DNA of 64,000 nucleotides, from positions 6,858,408-6,922,407 of the forward strand of contig OZ026842.1 of the NCBI GenBank assembly GCA_964023205.1. Reading direction: 5' to 3'. Below the pieces are notes generated by a model. That model saw only the letters and a program-made list of their open reading frames with translations. It searched no databases and was not told the DNA's origin. The DNA is from Lutraria lutraria (taxonomy: Eukaryota > Mollusca > Bivalvia > Venerida > Mactridae). Position numbers and translations under genes: made by a program. How positions within the stretch are numbered: position 1 is the stretch's first letter; every line of letters begins with the position of its first letter. Positions 49,150 to 59,785 of the stretch are shown here, one piece after another.

Positions 49150-49318
49150 ATGCTTGGGTCGGCTCATCCACGAAATCAAATCCCCACGAATCTAAATGCA
49201 TAGATATAGTATTTCTTTTTCATAAATCGAAATCCACGAATTTATGTTCCCACAAAATAGCCATTTCAGTAAAACCCACGAAAATTGAGCCTAACGAAAA
49301 TAAATGAAAATACAGTAA
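49150..49318. repeat. MITE-C copy in intron 2
   Basis: GGTCGGCTCATCCACGAAAT through AATGAAAATACAGTAA, same order as the copy at 11866. Confidence 0.75.
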
Positions 49319-49399
49319 TAGTTATATAGCCTTTGATAACACAGAAACTTGAAAAAGAAAGATAGAAATTAAGTATCTGAACGAAGGTCTACTTTATTT

Positions 49400-49640
49400 A
49401 TTTATTTATTTATCAGTGTTTTAGCGGTCTTTACAACACCTATGGTTACTTCAAGGCCGCCTCAGAGATAGGGGACACAGAAAATCCGGGCATTTACATC
49501 CCTTCTCATTTTCGAATAGTTTTTCCCGATTATTTATCGTGCCCGGTCACGGTAAAGCATTGAAACAAACCTCGCCCCTTTTGCTGTGATTTTCTAGACA
49601 CAGTACTTGCCTCGATAGCAGGGCTTAGGAATCAACTGCA
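49400..49640 (-). repeat. SINE-like repeat, family 5 partial copy
   Basis: CTGTGATTTTCTAGACACAG and GTACTTGCCTCGATAGCAGG match the body of the 27270 element. Confidence 0.6.
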
Positions 49641-49699
49641 TTAAGATTTTCTGGATTTTTTTCACTTTGATTCTAAAATAGAAGCCTAATCATTTGCAG

Positions 49700-49842
49700 G
49701 AAAAAATGATGCCCACATACTGTTACAGTACAATCGTGCTGATTACAACAATAAAGTGATTGAAGTTGTACTCGGTGGATGGAGTAACAGCAAATCAGTG
49801 ATACGTAATTCTCAACAAGGTTCCCCTAGAGCGGAGTATCGC
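49700..49842 (+). CDS. Exon 3: FAMeT-like domain 1, core
   Basis: 143 nt, phase 1 to 0. Contains the family hallmarks NDAHILLQY and VIEVVLGGWSNSKSVIR, corresponding to the DAHI-L and YEIVIGGWGNT-SVIR blocks of Methyltransf_FA domains. The copy is exon 8. Confidence 0.92.
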
Positions 49843-49879
49843 GTAAGTATGAATGCCTTTGTAACATCTGTTTTATATA

Positions 49880-50058
49880 ATACAGTGCAACCTCTCTAAA
49901 GCAACACTCTTTGGGAGAAGCAAAATTATGTTATTGTTGTTGAGAGGTTGTTGCTCTAGAGAGGTTAAATAGCTAAATCGTTATATGGGGAAAATCATGC
50001 TGTTGTTGAAGAGAGGTTGTTGCTAAACAAAGGGCCGCTCTGGAGAGGTTGCACTGTA
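49880..50058 (-). repeat. MITE-B copy in intron 3 of the FAMeT/TSP1 gene
   Basis: TACAGTGCAACCTCTCTAAA...GGAGAGGTTGCACTGTA; the next element (MITE-A) starts in its last TA. No counterpart at this place in the duplicated module. Confidence 0.85.
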
Positions 50059-50240
50059 CAATCAAACCTTTGTTAGTGGCCACCTCTAAATAAGGGTCAA
50101 CTTGTGAATAAAGGGCAATGTTCTTAAAATCTTCATTAATTCTATAGAACAAAATGACCTCCGAATTAAGGCCGTCTGTCAATATAGATAATATTTTGTC
50201 TTCCTCAAGGGTGGCCTTTGTTCATGTCTAGTCTTACATG
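50057..50240 (+). repeat. MITE-A copy abutting MITE-B in intron 3
   Basis: TACAATCAAACCTTTGTTAG...GGGTGGCCTTTGTTCATG; right end degraded. Confidence 0.75.
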
Positions 50241-50356
50241 TTTATACTAGCACATATGGTTTCTCATAGTTTTCTGTTTTATTGATACAAAAGAATAAAT
50301 GCTTATCTATGAACCATTTTCATGTCAAAAAAGTGTTTTGTATGTTTTTATTACAG

Positions 50357-50422
50357 TCCAGTGTTTTATCCTCCTCCAGCTACCGATGGTTCTGGATCTC
50401 GTGGACGGGTGGGGTTGTAAAG
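50357..50422 (+). CDS. Exon 4: FAMeT-like domain 1
   Basis: 66 nt, phase 0 to 0, between TTTTTATTACAG and GTAAGA. Encodes SSVLSSSSYRWFWISWTGG then VVK; the FWISW block is characteristic of the domain. The open frames reported across this point in other registers are not the spliced frame. Confidence 0.9.
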
Positions 50423-50479
50423 GTAAGATACTTTGTATGTTTCTTATATCATTCAAACAGTATTACAAGGTCAGAATAA

Positions 50480-51140
50480 ACTCGGATATAAAGAAAAATC
50501 GGATATAGAGAAAATTCTATCTATTATAATATTATAGAGAAAAATCGGATTTCAATAAAATCGGTTGTAAAGAGAAAAATCGGATATACAGAAAATTCGG
50601 TAATAGAGAGAAATCGGATACAAAGTAAATCGGTAATACAGAGAAAAATCGGACGAAAGGAAAAATCGTATGTATGGAGAAAAATCGGATATAGAGAAAA
50701 ATCGGACAAAAAGAAAATCGTATGTACGGAGGAAAATCGGAAATTAAGAGGAAAAATCGTAAGTACAGAGGAAAATCGGATATAGAGAAAAATCGGACAA
50801 AAGGAAAAATCGTATACATACATGTACGGAGGAAAATCGGATAAGAGGAAAAATCGTATGTACGGAGGAAAATCGGATAAGAGGAAAAATCGTATGTACG
50901 GAGGAAAATCGGATATAGGGGAAAATCTGATGTATAGAAAAATCTGATACAGAGAAAATCGGATAAGAGGAAAAATCGTATACATACATGTACGGAGGAA
51001 AATCGGATAAGAGGAAAAATCGTATGTACGGAGGAAAATCGGATAAGAGGAAAAATCGTATGTACGGAGGAAAATCGGATATAGGGGAAAATCTGATGTA
51101 TAGAAAAATCTGATATAGAGAAATTCGGATGTAGAGATAT
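50480..51140. repeat. Degenerate array of AAAATCGGATATAGAG-type words, intron 4
   Basis: About 660 bp made of 15-20-nt variants of GAAAAATCGGATATAGAG. A higher-order block of 166 bp (start 50811) repeats at 50977. Open frames across it on the minus strand are a by-product of the repeats. The matching intron of the duplicated module has its own array. Confidence 0.85.
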
Positions 51141-51451
51141 TTTATTATGCGTTCCTAATCACGCATGATCTGCATTCCTTTCTTTAGTCCAGAAATCAAC
51201 AATAGATCACCATTTCGACATGTGATCTGAAAGAACAATTGTTGCAGTACCTTAACACCACAAAGGTTACACCATAGACGAGAAAGTCTGAACCATTTGT
51301 ATTTTGCCTTTGAAGTGACACTTGCAAATTAGAAAATCACATTATATTTTTTTGTATCCTTAAGAATCGAAAATAAATATACCTAATGTGCAAATGACAT
51401 TTACTTGTACATACAAACAACATCGAAAAATATTATTTACGTACATTACAG

Positions 51452-51578
51452 GTTGGAAAAGGCAGTACCATTGGTTCAAGTACCGTCATGAGTTGGAGCG
51501 GATTAACCCATGCAATCAATGGCATCCGTGTTAGCTATGGTTATAGTAGTGATGGATATTTCGACTTCGAGGAAGCCG
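51452..51578 (+). CDS. Exon 5: FAMeT-like domain 1, C-terminal part
   Basis: 127 nt, phase 0 to 1, acceptor ACATTACAG. Encodes VGKGSTIGSSTVMSWSGLTH and AINGIRVSYGYSSDGYFDFEEA, the glycine-rich end of the domain (VG-G, then I-V-YG...G-F). The copy is exon 10. Confidence 0.9.
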
Positions 51579-52075
51579 GTAAACATTTTGGACATCTGTA
51601 ACTTAAAGCTTATTTCTTTGTTTTCTCGTCTCGTATCAGATTTAGGCGTAGACATTTTTAGTTTCAGGTTGGTACCCGACCTACGTTAAGTTTCCTCCGC
51701 AGCCTTTGACTTTTTATTAGGCACGAGGAACGCTACACACACTTTCTCATTTGTTTACCTTCCCACACGCTTTCAAGAGTTGATTAAAAAACTCGACTTA
51801 CCTACAAGGCAGATTTGTAAAGAGCATGTAACCAGGAAAAAACAAAGTTTGGGCATAAATGCAATAATTTGTTCCAAGGAAATCTACTTCAAACCTTCGA
51901 AAGCCAATGTTGTCATTTTCAAGTAATCTAGTTCATTTTTTTGTAATTCTAAATCGTTTTGAATTGCACAATTGTCTTCCATTGATGTACGTCGTGATAT
52001 ACATTCAGTCGTATACCATTTATTTCAATTATCCATTTATTTCATTTATCCATTTATTTCATTTATTTCTTTTAG

Positions 52076-52246
52076 TAAATGGAGGATGGTCAGACTGGTC
52101 AACGTGGGGCGCATGTTCCGTAACTTGTGCATCTGGCACTAAGTCAAGATCGAGATCATGCAATAATCCAACCCCTGCTGCGGGCGGGGCATCCTGTTCC
52201 GGAAGTACAAGTGAATCTTCAACATGTACTCTTAGTGAATGTCCAG
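52076..52246 (+). CDS. Exon 6: thrombospondin type-1 repeat 1
   Basis: 171 nt, phase 1 to 1, one TSP1 repeat in one exon. Shows [20 protein letters not shown], the SRSRSCNNP turn and six cysteines, ending TLSECP. It sits between the two FAMeT modules, so the repeating unit of the front half is FAMeT+TSP1. Confidence 0.95.
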
Positions 52247-52420
52247 GTAAGAAAAGAAAATATAAACAATAATTCATTTCATATATAAATATACTTAGTA
52301 ATGATATACTCGTATGGTTGTTTTTAAATCTATAAACTGGTGAAACTTGATTGGACCAAACAGCCTGTCACGATACCTTAAGGACGGGAATATTCATGTG
52401 TACTTTCTGGTTAATTTCAG

Positions 52421-52534
52421 ACAAAACTTATTACTGCCCATACAGATCCGGTAGTGTGAACTATCCGCAATTTGACTTGTACGCAGACAATATCCGGGTA
52501 GACACAGTGACATCCGTCAAATTTCAAACAAAAG
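52421..52534 (+). CDS. Exon 7: FAMeT-like domain 2, N-terminal part
   Basis: 114 nt, phase 1 to 1, near copy of exon 2: KTYYCPYRSGSVNYPQFDLY, then VDTVTSVKFQTK. Sits only 174 nt after exon 6. Confidence 0.9.
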
Positions 52535-52611
52535 GTAAATGTTGCTACATAATTATTATGTTTCTGTTCTATTAATACCCTTACACTCTAAAATGACAAT
52601 TATAAAAAAGT

Positions 52612-52774
52612 ACAGTGCAACCTCTCCAAAGCAACATCCTTTGGGAGAAGCACATCATGTTGTCGGTGAGAAGTTGCTGCACAAGAGAAGTTAAATCGTA
52701 CAGGTGGGAAACATTCTGTTTTTGAAGGGAGGTTGTTGCTCAAGAGAGGGCCGCAGTGGAGAAGTTGTACTGTA
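52612..52774 (-). repeat. MITE-B copy in intron 7
   Basis: TACAGTGCAACCTCTCCAAA...GTGGAGAAGTTGTACTGTA; no counterpart in intron 2. Confidence 0.8.
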
Positions 52775-53326
52775 TTTCTCGCTGAAAATCCACGTTTTAC
52801 CAGTGTTAATGAGGTTCACGTGATATGGTCGTGAGGTGTTAACTGGTGACATTAAAGTACATCTTAAGTATGTTTGAAAGTTTGAACTGTTCCAGTGTAA
52901 ATAAAATCCCAGTATATCTCTTTGCGATCAGTTCAGTATAAAGATACCCCACTCATTTTCGGACCGCTTTCAATATTTTCCCTGTCCGTCATCTTGAGTA
53001 TGAGACCACCCCAATATTAAGACCATTCTTGTTTGGTACTGCAGGTGGTCGACAGATTGAGGTTAGCTGAATGAAAACCATTTTGATATTGGTCATGTGA
53101 CATTGATATGGACGTCACATAACCAAGACATTTTTGTACTTATTCATATGTTTGTAACGAGGTACTATTATGTAATGTATAAGTTAATTACTGAATAAAA
53201 TCGTGTTCTGTTCTGTTGTGTTCTTGAGAACATTTTTTTTGTTTGGATGGTCAACAATAATTAGGTTATTTTAGTCTTTGAAAGCACAGAAACTTGAAAA
53301 GAAAGATGGAAATTAAATACAAGAAA

Positions 53327-53548
53327 ACCGTACTCCCCACAAACCGGAATTCCCTGAAAATCGGACTCCCCACAAATCGGAATTCCCTGAAAATCGGACT
53401 CACCACAAACCGGAATTCCCGGAAAATCGGATTTTTCAAGTCCCATTTTTTTCGGATTTATCAAGAGTTCCTGGAAAATCGGAATTCTCTGGAAACCGGA
53501 CCTTTGGTCAAATCCGGAAGGGGTAAGATTTTCAGGAGTTTTACTGTA
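53327..53548. repeat. 33-bp tandem repeat element ending in TTTTACTGTA
   Basis: Three copies of a 33-bp unit (ACCGGAATTCCCTGAAAATC plus GGACTCCCCACAA) followed by inverted and degraded copies. The 33-bp period is a multiple of three, which leaves open frames on both strands. Confidence 0.75.
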
Positions 53549-53640
53549 CTAGGACAAATGTCTAAATTTTAAGCCGCAGCTATATACAGTTCTTCTGGAT
53601 TTTTCTTCACTTTGATTCTAAAATGAAATATTATTTTCAG

Positions 53641-53783
53641 GGAAAAATGATGCCCACATACTGTTACAGTACAACCGCGCTGATTACACAAATAAAGTTA
53701 TTGAAGTTGTGCTAGGTGGGTGGGGTAACAGTAAATCAGTGATACGTAATTCTCAACAAGGTTCCCCTAGAGCTGAATATCGC
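53641..53783 (+). CDS. Exon 8: FAMeT-like domain 2, core
   Basis: 143 nt, phase 1 to 0, near copy of exon 3 (NDAHILLQYNRADYTNK, VVLGGWGNSKSVIRNSQQGS). The acceptor-side intron (about 53595-53640) is also conserved with that of exon 3. Confidence 0.92.
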
Positions 53784-54355
53784 GTAAGTATGAAAACATG
53801 TCTAACATCTGGTAGTCTTTAATTATACTTAATATAGTAAAAAAAGCACCCAAATGTGTTCTATCATAATTGTCTCGGCTGTTTGATTATAAGGGAACGA
53901 GAAAAAACATTAATTTTGAGAAAATAATATTTCTTCCTATTTTGGGGTATACAGCTAACATATTACTCGAAATTTCCTAGACTTTGTGAAATCAAACTTA
54001 TACATGTTTTTTTTTTTAATTGGGAAACATACTTTCCGTGTACGCAAATCAATAGATAGGGTGTGTACAGCTATGTCGTTTTGGCGTGACACCATTCCAT
54101 GAATATTATGTTGACGTATCAAAGATCTCGAATAAACAAAACTGTATTTTGACCCACAGACTATAAAAATACATTTCTAGTCTGTAAGTTGCGACACAAT
54201 ATAGAAGGTCAAAGCACATTAATTTTTACTGGTCACTCTACACATTTCGTATTATTTTGTTTACAAAATTTGCATTTTACAAAAGAGTTAGTACTTATCT
54301 ATGTAATGTTTTCATGTCAACTGATATTAAGGTGTCCTGTATGTTTTTATTACAG

Positions 54356-54421
54356 TCCAGTATTTTATCCTCCTCCAGCTACCAATGGTTTTGGATCTCA
54401 TGGACTGGTGGGGTTGTAAAG
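54356..54421 (+). CDS. Exon 9: FAMeT-like domain 2
   Basis: 66 nt, phase 0 to 0, near copy of exon 4: SSILSSSSYQWFWISWTGG. Same acceptor string TTTTTATTACAG and donor GTAAGA. Confidence 0.9.
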
Positions 54422-54474
54422 GTAAGATACTTAGTGTGTTTTTGGGTCATTTACATTATTACACGATAAGAATG

Positions 54475-54915
54475 AACTCAGAAAATCGGATTACATTTTG
54501 TACAAGAGAAGTTGATAAACAGAAAAATCGAATGCAGTGAAAAAATCGAATGAAGAGAAAAATCGAAATGAAAAAAAAACTGATTTCGAGAAAATCGGAT
54601 ATACAGTATAGATAATTCGGTTATAGAGAAAAGTCAGGTACAAAGGAAATTCATTTACATGGAAAAATCGGATTTAGAGAAATCGGATAAAGAAAAAATC
54701 GGATATAGAGAAATTTCGTTTCTAGAAAAAAATCGGAAGTATAGAAAATCAGTTATATAGAAATAATCGGATATATAGAAAGTTCCGTTATTGAGAACAT
54801 TCGGTTAAAGAGAAATATCGGATATATAGAAAATCTAATTCGGATAAAGCCGAGAAAATCGGATATAAAGAAAAATCGGATTCAGAGAAAATCGAATGTA
54901 AATTATTTGAAAATC
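54475..54915. repeat. Degenerate array of AAAATCGGATATAGAG-type words, intron 9
   Basis: About 440 bp of the same word as the array in intron 4, but more diverged and without the 166-bp higher-order block. Confidence 0.8.
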
Positions 54916-55272
54916 ATATTTTAAAATTCGTTTTTAGATACATTATTATACTGATCTGTCAGGGCTTGCGCTGGCTTTTTTCTTGAGCCATTTAGTTAGG
55001 TCTAAATGTTCCCAATGATTCAGTAGACATGGATACATTTATCGAATCTTCCCAATTCATACATGAGCGCATGCTTTAGTAAGAAGATCAAAATCATTCA
55101 TAGATCACCTTATCGACATGCAAACTGAAAGAACAAAGATTGCAGTCACTTAACACCACTAAGATTACACCCTAGACGAGAAAGGCTTAACCATTTGTAT
55201 TTTGCCTTTGAAATGACACTTGTCAGTAAGATAGCCACATAACGTTGGATAGCCTTAAGATCCGAAAAAAAT

Positions 55273-55375
55273 ACAGTGCAACCTCTCCAAAAAACACCCT
55301 TTGGGAGAAGCCAAATTATGTTGTTGAAGGGAGATTGTTGCTGTAGAGAGGTGGTCTGGAGAGTTGTATTGTACA
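55273..55375 (-). repeat. MITE-B copy in intron 9, internally deleted
   Basis: TACAGTGCAACCTCTCCAAA...CTGGAGAGTTGTATTGTA; no counterpart in intron 4. Confidence 0.75.
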
Positions 55376-55442
55376 CCTGATGGGTGGGGGGTTGTAATGA
55401 GATTTACCCTAAATCGAAAAACATTATTCACGTACATTACAG

Positions 55443-55569
55443 GTTGGAAAAGGCAGTACCATTGGTTCAAGTACTGTCATGAGTTGGAGCGGACTCACAC
55501 ATGCAATCAATGGCATCCGTATTAGCTATGGTTACGGAAGTGACGGCTACTACATATTCACCAAAGCCA
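55443..55569 (+). CDS. Exon 10: FAMeT-like domain 2, C-terminal part
   Basis: 127 nt, phase 0 to 1, near copy of exon 5; it differs most at the end (SYGYGSDGYYIFTKA against SYGYSSDGYFDFEEA). Confidence 0.9.
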
Positions 55570-55689
55570 GTAAGACATATTGCATATCTGAAATTTCTCA
55601 TCATTTGTTCGTTTGCTTTTCTTTGTAGCATTTGAATTATTGCTACGATAGATTCAAGGAAAATTTATTTTAAACCTCCGAAAGCCCAT

Positions 55690-56035
55690 GAAGTCATTTT
55701 ACGCCTTTTTCGCCCCATGATGTCTTGATGTGGCGCAGCGCTTTGCCCAAGGATTTCTTCCGTGTCGTGGTAGGTCAGCAGCACTTTTGAGGGTTTGTGG
55801 GTCTAATGAGCTATGTATGACTGCTTTCTGTGCAGAGTATGCCCGATTCATATCCACTTCTTCTATGTATTGGTGAGCGATGGCTGGCCTGTTCTTCGCC
55901 AAAGGTCCAGGTTGGATCTTCTATCTGGACATCTGATGTAGAGGGTCTGAGGCAGTTGTTTATGTATACTTTGTGGCCAAGGTATTTTGTACCTTGCCAG
56001 GTTTCTGCTCCATAGAGAAGGCCAAGTTCATGTAC
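55690..56035 (-). pseudogene. Non-LTR retrotransposon reverse transcriptase remnant (C-terminal end)
   Basis: On the minus strand the peptide LGLLYGAETWQGTKYLGHKV followed by YINNCLR matches the LLYG-ETW...INKCLR end of reverse transcriptases in RTE/Jockey-type LINE elements. After a frameshift, LWRRTGQ and KKWIWIGHTL match the next blocks (LWRRT-Q, W-WIGH-LR). Frameshifts and stops show it is dead. It lies in intron 10 of the FAMeT/TSP1 gene, in antisense orientation. Confidence 0.75.
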
Positions 56036-57233
56036 GGATTTAAATAATTATATTATGCAAACCCTTGATTCATTACGATTAAATAAAGTAATCATTTTCA
56101 GTATAAGAAATGTGACCTAAAAGGATCAGAGTTTAAACTTTGAATAAAGTTAAATATATTTTTAAGTTTAACGGGTTGAATAAAACGGTTAATCTATCTT
56201 AATGTGTCGTAATCCGAATATTGACCTAAACTAATTAATAAGATTTCCATTGTGCTAATGTCGTTTTACTATACAATTTACTTACATATTAATTAAATAT
56301 TTAACATTTATTATCACATATGTATTAATTATTACTCCCGCTACACATTGACCTACCTTATTAAGGGCACCAACAGGATTAATATTAAGACGTTTGCCAA
56401 ATGAACTTGGGGTTTAGTTGCTTTATTATAAAGCGATTACATAAAGTGTTTTATTTGTTCTTTTTATTACTAGTAATTTGTTCAAAAACTAAAAACATGT
56501 TTTTAACTAACCTGATTGATCACCGTTTGTGGCATCCATCCAGTGATCAAATAACAGGTGTTAAGGCCATTTTGTCCGAGGTTCGCTGTACATATTGGCC
56601 GTAGCCGTTAGTGCGAAGGCCAATACAGCTGACCGAGGACCGTTGAAATCACTCGACAAATATGAATTTCCCTAATTAATAAGCATTTCATTAATTAACT
56701 GTGTACATGTAATATGCATTCACTCGTTATGACGCGAATTTCAACAACCAACGAAAAGTCCGCATTTCATACTCCCATATAATGCTGAGGGTTTAAACTA
56801 ATGGGAATGCCTGGAATCACGTATTGCCGAGTTTTGTCCGTATTAATTAGCCGATTTTTACTCGTATTGCCGAGTTTTGTCCGTATTTTGTATTGAGTGT
56901 CGTTTTCTTCAAATTTCCCCCTCTAATATCAGATAGTTAATTAAAATTATGAAATGCAATATGTCAAACGTCAAACTTTAGGTATAACTTAAATGTCATG
57001 CTTTTATTGTGCTAATTTGGAATATTTATTGAGTATCAAATTATATACTTGTCGTGAATCTGAACTATGGTTATATGTTACTTAAATATATTTTGTGTTT
57101 ATAATGCATACTTGTATATGTTTGTTTATCTGGGGAGAAATACAATATGATAATAATACACGGTATTTCCATTTAATGCCGTGTCTCTATGATGTCAATG
57201 TCACAAGAGGTGATTTAAAACACTATTTTATAG

Positions 57234-57404
57234 TCAATGGTGGCTGGTCGTCTTGGACAACCTGGGGATCTTGTAGTTTGGCATGTGGTTCCGGTCAACA
57301 GACAAGGTCAAGGTCATGTGACAATCCTGCTGCACAATATGGCGGTGCTGATTGTGGCGCTGACAACCAGGAGTCCCGGGCCTGTAACACCCAGCCATGT
57401 ATCA
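57234..57404 (+). CDS. Exon 11: TSP1 repeat 2
   Basis: 171 nt, phase 1 to 1, acceptor TATTTTATAG. INGGWSSWTTWGSCSLACGS, then QQTRSRSCDNPAAQYGGADC and ACNTQPCI. First of three very similar tandem exons (11-13) that also share flanking intron sequence. Confidence 0.95.
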
Positions 57405-57624
57405 GTAAGTTCGAAATTATTTATTTCTGCCAATTAAAGAATATAGCATCTCTTCACAGAAATATTTCTTTAGCTTACGTAATATACATGTAATAAGGAA
57501 GCGCAATGCTTTACCTCTACGGAGCAAAATCATCTAAATAACATCTTTTTGCTCCAAAATGCCATTGCTTGGTACGCCAACAATACGTTCATGATAAGTT
57601 AAACTACGTTTGCATATATTACAC

Positions 57625-57787
57625 ACTACAATCAAATCTGTGAACAAAAGCCTTGGGAAAGACAAAATGTGGTCTTTCTTGACAGTAGGCCTTTATTTAG
57701 AAGTCATTTTGCTCGAAATATTAAATGACCTTTACTCATTGAATGGACTTCATTCGGAGATGGTCGCTAACCCAGATTTTACTGTAT
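57625..57787 (-). repeat. MITE-A copy before TSP1 exon 12
   Basis: TACAATCAAATCTGTGAACA...GGTCGCTAACCCAGATTTTACTGTA in two parts. Ends about 70 nt before the exon 12 acceptor. Confidence 0.8.
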
Positions 57788-57855
57788 CAACACTTACCGT
57801 TGTGTCTCTGTAATGACGAGTGAACTCAAAAAGTGTTGTAAAACATTTTTTATAG

Positions 57856-58026
57856 TCAATGGTGGCTGGTCTTCTTGGACAAGCTGGGGATCTTGTAGTC
57901 TCACATGTGGCTCCGGTCAACAGACAAGGTCAAGGGCATGTGACAATCCTCCAGCACAAAACGGTGGTACTGACTGTGGCGCGGACAACCAGGATTCACG
58001 GGCCTGTAACACCAACTCATGTCCCA
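57856..58026 (+). CDS. Exon 12: TSP1 repeat 3
   Basis: 171 nt, phase 1 to 1. INGGWSSWTSWGSCSLTCGS, RACDNPPAQNGGTDC, six cysteines. A MITE-A copy ends about 70 nt before the acceptor. The 5' part of this exon and the intron before it recur inverted at about 16980-17256. Confidence 0.95.
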
Positions 58027-58806
58027 GTAAGTTCGAAATTATTTCTGCCGATGAAAGTTTAGCATTTGTTATTGTTAGAAAAATAAGGTTGTTATTAGAT
58101 GTTCAATAACAAAATGGAATAAAATAATTGTGGTGTGTTTTTCCGCAATTTAGATTTTTCCAACTACATGTAAAACATTTATTCTACGACCGAGAACGAA
58201 TCTTGTTTATGATATTCGAATATTCATTTTTTATATTCGAATATTCGTTTTCATGGCTAGTTTGTTAGAATCCAATATGTCTGTTCCTTTCCTCATACAT
58301 CGTGTCCGAAATCGGTTGTTTTTGAATACTATGCATGTTTTAGTAAACACAGTCTCACTATGTTTATTGAAAAATTATTAATTGATAGCTTGCATCTAAA
58401 TGCGACATGAACTACAAACATTCACGTAATTGCGATTTTTAATCATATTTGATTAGTTGACAGTAATTTTAAAGTAACTTTCAAAAACAGTATAGTTATC
58501 AGTATTTCCATTCTGTTACAACTTGTATGGATTGGTTACTTTGTTAGTGTGTACCAGGCGTATTATTATCCCGGTGGGTTACAAGTATTTATGTTTGCAA
58601 TCAAACCGAGTACTTTGTGTTGAAAACAATAATGATCGACCGGTGAAGGAAACCATAAAAACTTGCAATCCCACCGTATAAACGAGGCATGACGGGAATT
58701 GCCCGAGTGGTAACGATTGCTAGAACTTGGTACCTTCGGTAACTCCCGCCAACTCTCGCCTAACTCCGTTAGATATGCAAGCGTTAACAAAGACATTATT
58801 TTATAG

Positions 58807-58977
58807 TTGACGGAGGCTGGACATCATGGACAAGCTGGGGATCTTGTAGTCTGACATGTGGCTCCGGTCAACAGACAAGGTCAAGGGCATGTGACGATCC
58901 TCCTGCACAACATGGGGGTGCTGATTGTGGCGCCGACAACCAGGATTCACGGGCCTGTAACACCAACTCATGTCCAA
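58807..58977 (+). CDS. Exon 13: TSP1 repeat 4
   Basis: 171 nt, phase 1 to 1. IDGGWTSWTSWGSCSLTCGS, RACDDPPAQHGGADC, ACNTNSCP. Near copy of exon 12. Confidence 0.95.
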
Positions 58978-59292
58978 GTAAGTTCGAAATTATTTATTTC
59001 TGCCGATGATATATACATTCGCAAAATGAAATGAATGGTCTGTACCAATTGAAACAATTTGTTTATTAAAGGCGATGTTCAATAATGCTTAATGAGTTCT
59101 CATTAACTTTAAAATAACATATGTCACCTTTTCATGGGTCATTAATATTATAACAAAGATTCTTATCATTACAGAACAGAATAGAACAGAATGTATACTT
59201 TTGTCAGTATGTTGCTTTTTTTTAAAGAAAAACTGGACACGCACATTTGAAATTTTAGATTATGTTCTCTATTTGTTATATTGTTTAAAAAG

Positions 59293-59463
59293 TTGACGGT
59301 GCTTGGACTACGTGGACCTCATGGGATACATGTACGGTGACCTGTGCGGGTGGTTCCCAGGGTAGGACAAGGTCATGTGACAATCCCCCGGCACAACATG
59401 GTGGCACAGACTGTTCTGGTTTGAATTCTGAAACACAGATCTGTAATGCATTGAATTGTCCGA
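59293..59463 (+). CDS. Exon 14: TSP1 repeat 5
   Basis: 171 nt, phase 1 to 1. IDGAWTTWTSWDTCTVTCAG, TRSCDNPPAQHGGTDC, ICNALNCP. The acceptor (TTTAAAAAG) is weak in pyrimidines, but the frame and length match all neighbours. Confidence 0.92.
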
Positions 59464-59513
59464 GTAAGTTAAAGCATTTTTTTTGTGTGTACGCGATTCA
59501 TTATAGTCACACA

Positions 59514-59692
59514 ATAGTACAACCTCTCCCAAGCAAAATCCTTTGGAGAAGCGAAATTTTGTTGTTGTTGTTGTTGTTGATACGCTTTTGCTCTATTTAA
59601 ACGTATAGTTAAATCGTGCAATGGGAATAGGTATGCTGTTGTTTGGAAGGTTGTTGTTTAAGAGAGGGCCGCTTTGGAGAGGTTGAACCGTA
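59514..59692 (-). repeat. MITE-B copy in intron 14
   Basis: AGTACAACCTCTCCCAAGCA...GGAGAGGTTGAACCGTA; contains a short GTT microsatellite. Confidence 0.75.
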
Positions 59693-59785
59693 ATCATTGA
59701 TATATTGATCTACTTTGCATTAACACATTTTAAAAATTTTGTATGACTGTTCAATTGTTGAGATACTATGGAATCATTCATTTTC

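Noticed and set aside
50524..50989. Open frames up to 153 aa on the minus strand (IRFFLLSDFPPY-type repeats)
   Set aside because: They are translations of the intronic AAAATCGGATATAGAG array, inside an intron of a well-supported plus-strand gene; low-complexity with no domain.
50480..51140. CRISPR-like regular repeats
   Set aside because: Repeat and spacer lengths are irregular, the spacers are themselves repeats, and the locus is in an animal intron.
53261..53572. Open frames on both strands with an 11-residue repeat
   Set aside because: Caused by a 33-bp tandem repeat whose period is a multiple of three; it lies in intron 7.
54189..54469. Open frames running through exon 9
   Set aside because: They read the exon in the wrong register; the spliced phase-0 frame encodes the FWISW block.
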